Below, piece by piece: positions 6,219 through 8,073 of a stretch of DNA of 8,073 nucleotides. Source of the DNA: Candidatus Kerfeldbacteria bacterium (lineage in GTDB: Bacteria; Patescibacteriota; Patescibacteriia; SBBC01). The translations under genes and the position numbers were made by a program. The stretch is taken from positions 1-8,073 of the forward strand of contig CAINXF010000062.1 in NCBI GenBank assembly GCA_903854795.1, written 5' to 3'. Numbering within the stretch: position 1 is the first letter of the stretch; the number at the start of each line of letters is the position of its first letter. Under the pieces are notes generated by a model. The model saw nothing but the letters and a program-made list of their open reading frames with translations, did not search any database and was not told the DNA's origin.

Positions 6219-7478
6219 TTAATGAATGTACTGGGAGATCAATTGTTGCGTGTCGTCCACGTGACAGTCCTTGAACAACGACGACACCTTCTGTTCGAGT
6301 GACGCCGCGATCACGTCACGTACCTCGTGGGGCAATGTTGCGATCGCCTTCTTAAATGGCCCCCACGCACGCTTACGCTGCTTATAGACGAACTGCTGAT
6401 CGGTCATGCCGGACACGCGGTCCTCGGCGAAGTGTGCGAACAAATACGCCTCGATCTCGGCTTTGAGCTCGTGTGGGAACGATGGATGGTCGAATATCAT
6501 GTTCTGGAATTCAGTCGAAAAGTGAACCTCGGCGACGCCCATCGCGGGAAACTCTGCGATCTGTGTTTCGGACAGCGTCGAAGCACCATGCTGGACTGCA
6601 CCGGCGAGCCCATATTCCTCGCGTGCGAGACGTGAAAGGTTACGTAACGCATCAAAATCTACGGCGACACGTTTAATGGTACCGTCAGGGTTTGGTGTGC
6701 CACCGTGGCTCGTGCCGGTTTGCACCGCGACCTTGCTTATGCCGCGCACCTCACCGATCCGTGACCGATACTGCGTCATGAACGCACGTAGGTCACCCTC
6801 GGTACTTACGCGTCCCCCGATCTCCCCAATCTCCCCGCCGACGAGAATTTCGGCGCCATGATGTGAACGGATATGCGTAGTGAAGTGTGCGGTAAGTTCT
6901 GCGTTGCGCGCCTGTTGGTCGTCGAGCGATTCCTTCGAGAGGTCGACGGTTTTTGACGCATCGATATCAATGTGCCCCATGCCAGCCGTCACTGATTCAT
7001 CGATTAGTTTTTCGAGGGCAGCCACCTCCTGGTCAGTGCTCTTAGCTGGATCGACCTGAAAGTGGTCGCCTTGGATGAAAAGTGGCCCAGAAAAACCTTC
7101 GCGGAGCGCCGCGGCGAGCGTAATGACTACGAGATCGTCGGAAGACTGTTCGCAGTACCTCATCTCTGAGCGTGCTGATTCGATGATAAACGGACCGACC
7201 TGCGCATGCTGTGCCGCACGGATGATCGCACGCACGAACTCGTAGCTCATGCCGCGTACGTTAATCGCGGGAATGGTATGCCCACTGACCGTTCCCTTCG
7301 CCATGGCATTATAAAGCGCCGAGAGCGAGGCAGTACGAATACCTGCCGCCGCAGCGCGCACACGAATCCCCTGTCGCGCATCTTCACGTGTCTTACCAGC
7401 TGAAAAAAGCGCTTGGTGCACAAGCTCATCAGATACTTCTGTAGTCGTCGGAGTTGGTGTAATGTTTGCGGAAGTCAC
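6219..7478 (-). CDS. Class II (zinc-type) fructose-bisphosphate aldolase-like protein
   Basis: A 419-residue TIM-barrel protein of the class II aldolase family, which cleaves ketose bisphosphates to dihydroxyacetone phosphate and an aldehyde. TIPAINVRGM (68-77) corresponds to VPAFNVNN. GDHFQVD (137-143) gives the catalytic Asp138 and zinc ligand His139, GGEIGEIGG (214-222) the conserved glutamates, GTSHGG (255-260) zinc ligand His258, and QHGAS (296-300) zinc ligand His297 and the phosphate-binding serine. The His-to-His spacings (119 and 39) resemble those of E. coli FbaA as I recall them (116 and 38). Odd points: about 50 extra N-terminal residues precede the normal start, the usual VNIDTD segment reads VHFSTE (318-323), and a long charged C-terminal region (about 330-419) is present. 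The start is GTG 7476-7478. It is the first gene of an aldolase-kinase pair. A tagatose-bisphosphate or other ketose-phosphate aldolase is equally possible. Confidence 0.85.
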   Translation of the reverse strand: MTSANITPTPTTTEVSDELVHQALFSAGKTREDARQGIRVRAAAAGIRTASLSALYNAMAKGTVSGHTIPAINVRGMSYEFVRAIIRAAQHAQVGPFIIESARSEMRYCEQSSDDLVVITLAAALREGFSGPLFIQGDHFQVDPAKSTDQEVAALEKLIDESVTAGMGHIDIDASKTVDLSKESLDDQQARNAELTAHFTTHIRSHHGAEILVGGEIGEIGGRVSTEGDLRAFMTQYRSRIGEVRGISKVAVQTGTSHGGTPNPDGTIKRVAVDFDALRNLSRLAREEYGLAGAVQHGASTLSETQIAEFPAMGVAEVHFSTEFQNMIFDHPSFPHELKAEIEAYLFAHFAEDRVSGMTDQQFVYKQRKRAWGPFKKAIATLPHEVRDVIAASLEQKVSSLFKDCHVDDTQQLISQYIH

Positions 7479-7488
7479 GTCGGTGCGT

Positions 7489-7494
7489 ACAATA
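7489..7494 (-). promoter_or_regulatory. Possible -10 box for the aldolase-kinase pair
   Basis: On the minus strand TATTGT ends 10 bases before the aldolase GTG, the same placement as the other near-leaderless promoters here, but no good -35 lies at 16-18 bases. An alternative is the extended -10 TGGTATGCT (7512-7520), which would give a leader of about 26 bases. Neither is strong. The 70-base gap (7479-7548) after the cupredoxin gene otherwise holds only a small CTGT/ACAG hairpin and no clear terminator. Confidence 0.25.
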
Positions 7495-7548
7495 GTGAAT
7501 AATCTGTTTACAGCATACCAGAAATCGCGACTTCAGGTGAGTCCCACG

Positions 7549-8052
7549 CTACTTTACAATGACGGTACCATGAAGCTCCGGATGGCGGTCATCATGATAG
7601 GCAATAGTTCCGGATGCGGGGAACGTATAACGAAAGCGCTCATCACGTGCGATCGCTGCGGAGGCACTAAACCCGTCACGAGCCGATGCATCATCAGCAT
7701 CAGGTTGATGGAGCTCATCATTTTCGTTCATCCAGGTAACGGTCCCTCCCACAGCTACCGTTACGACCGCTGGAGTAAAGCCAGCCGCGGTCACCACGAC
7801 AGTTACGTCCATCGGCGCTGAGGTATCGCTCGCTGAGCCATTGGTTGCCGCCGTGGCGGGATCATTGAAATTTACGACTGTGCCCTGGTAATTCCCTGTT
7901 GCCACCGAGGAATTCACCGTAACGCGCGCGACGTTCTTATTCATATTGATACCACCGGTCAGCGCGCACCCACCATAGACAAACGCGATGATGACCACGG
8001 ACGCGATCACGGATACCGAAGGCGAGACCAACCGAGCGAGGAATTGTTTCAT
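7549..8052 (-). CDS. Membrane-anchored cupredoxin-like protein with altered copper site
   Basis: A 167-residue exported protein. A hydrophobic N-terminal segment (about 9-27) ends in VYGGC (Cys29), a marginal lipobox, so it is either a lipoprotein or a signal-anchored protein. A low-complexity Ala/Thr/Ser/Asn linker (about 60-80) leads to a cupredoxin domain (82-167). AGFTPAVVTVAVGGTVTW (90-107), the NENDELH segment with His115, RYTFPASGTIAYH (141-153) and HGTVIV at the end follow the plastocyanin-like pattern. In that family the last loop reads YHCxxHPxMxG with copper ligands Cys, His and Met. Here it reads YHDDRHPELHG (152-162), so Cys is Asp154, His157 is kept and Met is Leu160. Asp154 is the codon GAT, two changes from a Cys codon, so a single miscall does not explain it. 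Whether it binds copper is unknown. The ATG at 8052 gives a normal signal segment; only 21 bases of upstream sequence are visible. Confidence 0.85.
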   Translation of the reverse strand: MKQFLARLVSPSVSVIASVVIIAFVYGGCALTGGINMNKNVARVTVNSSVATGNYQGTVVNFNDPATAATNGSASDTSAPMDVTVVVTAAGFTPAVVTVAVGGTVTWMNENDELHQPDADDASARDGFSASAAIARDERFRYTFPASGTIAYHDDRHPELHGTVIVK

Positions 8053-8073
8053 AGGTCCCTACGTTCCTGTCCG

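Noticed and set aside
1..8073. tRNA, rRNA, CRISPR arrays, insertion sequences, attachment sites
   Set aside because: No cloverleaf, regular repeat-spacer pattern, transposase or terminal inverted repeats were seen on reading both strands; by-eye reading could miss a divergent small RNA.

Overview
The window looks like a piece of a Patescibacteria (Candidate Phyla Radiation, CPR; Parcubacteria-like) chromosome. This rests on its compact, mostly soluble-core plus envelope gene set, a degenerate PriA beside def and fmt, and small membrane or secreted proteins of types common in that group. It is an inference from gene content and divergence; no rRNA or other phylogenetic marker is present to settle it. 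Coding is dense, with gaps of 12 to 79 bases. The standard bacterial code fits: TGA acts as a stop for the priA-like gene, def, fmt and the glycosyltransferase gene, which argues against the code-25 lineages (Gracilibacteria, Absconditabacteria).

Layout. The plus strand (bases 2-2010) carries the 3' end of a priA-like gene, then def (peptide deformylase) and fmt (methionyl-tRNA formyltransferase). def and fmt overlap by 4 bases and have their own promoter in the gap after priA. They form the add-and-remove pair for the N-formyl group of initiator methionine. The minus strand (8052 down to 2078) carries, in transcription order: a membrane-anchored cupredoxin-like protein, a class II aldolase-like enzyme, a PfkB-family sugar kinase 12 bases downstream of it, a secreted DUF3048 (YerB-like) protein, a processive-type membrane GT2 glycosyltransferase, and a small AT-richer orphan gene. 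The two strands converge at 2011-2077.

How they work together. def and fmt are housekeeping translation genes. The aldolase and kinase are probably one transcription unit for phosphorylating and then cleaving a sugar phosphate. The cupredoxin, DUF3048 and GT2 proteins act at or outside the membrane. Several upstream regions contain a -35/-10 pair with exact 17-base spacing whose -10 box ends only 6 to 9 bases before the start codon, which predicts leaderless or nearly leaderless mRNAs.

Most interesting points: a cupredoxin whose copper-site Cys and Met are replaced by Asp and Leu, resembling the engineered 'type zero' azurin site; recurrent leaderless promoter architecture; a PriA remnant lacking recognisable helicase motifs V and VI; an aldolase with intact metal ligands but altered substrate-side residues, paired with a PfkB kinase; and a compositionally distinct orphan gene with a palindrome inside its promoter. 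No RNA gene, CRISPR array, insertion sequence or origin was seen.
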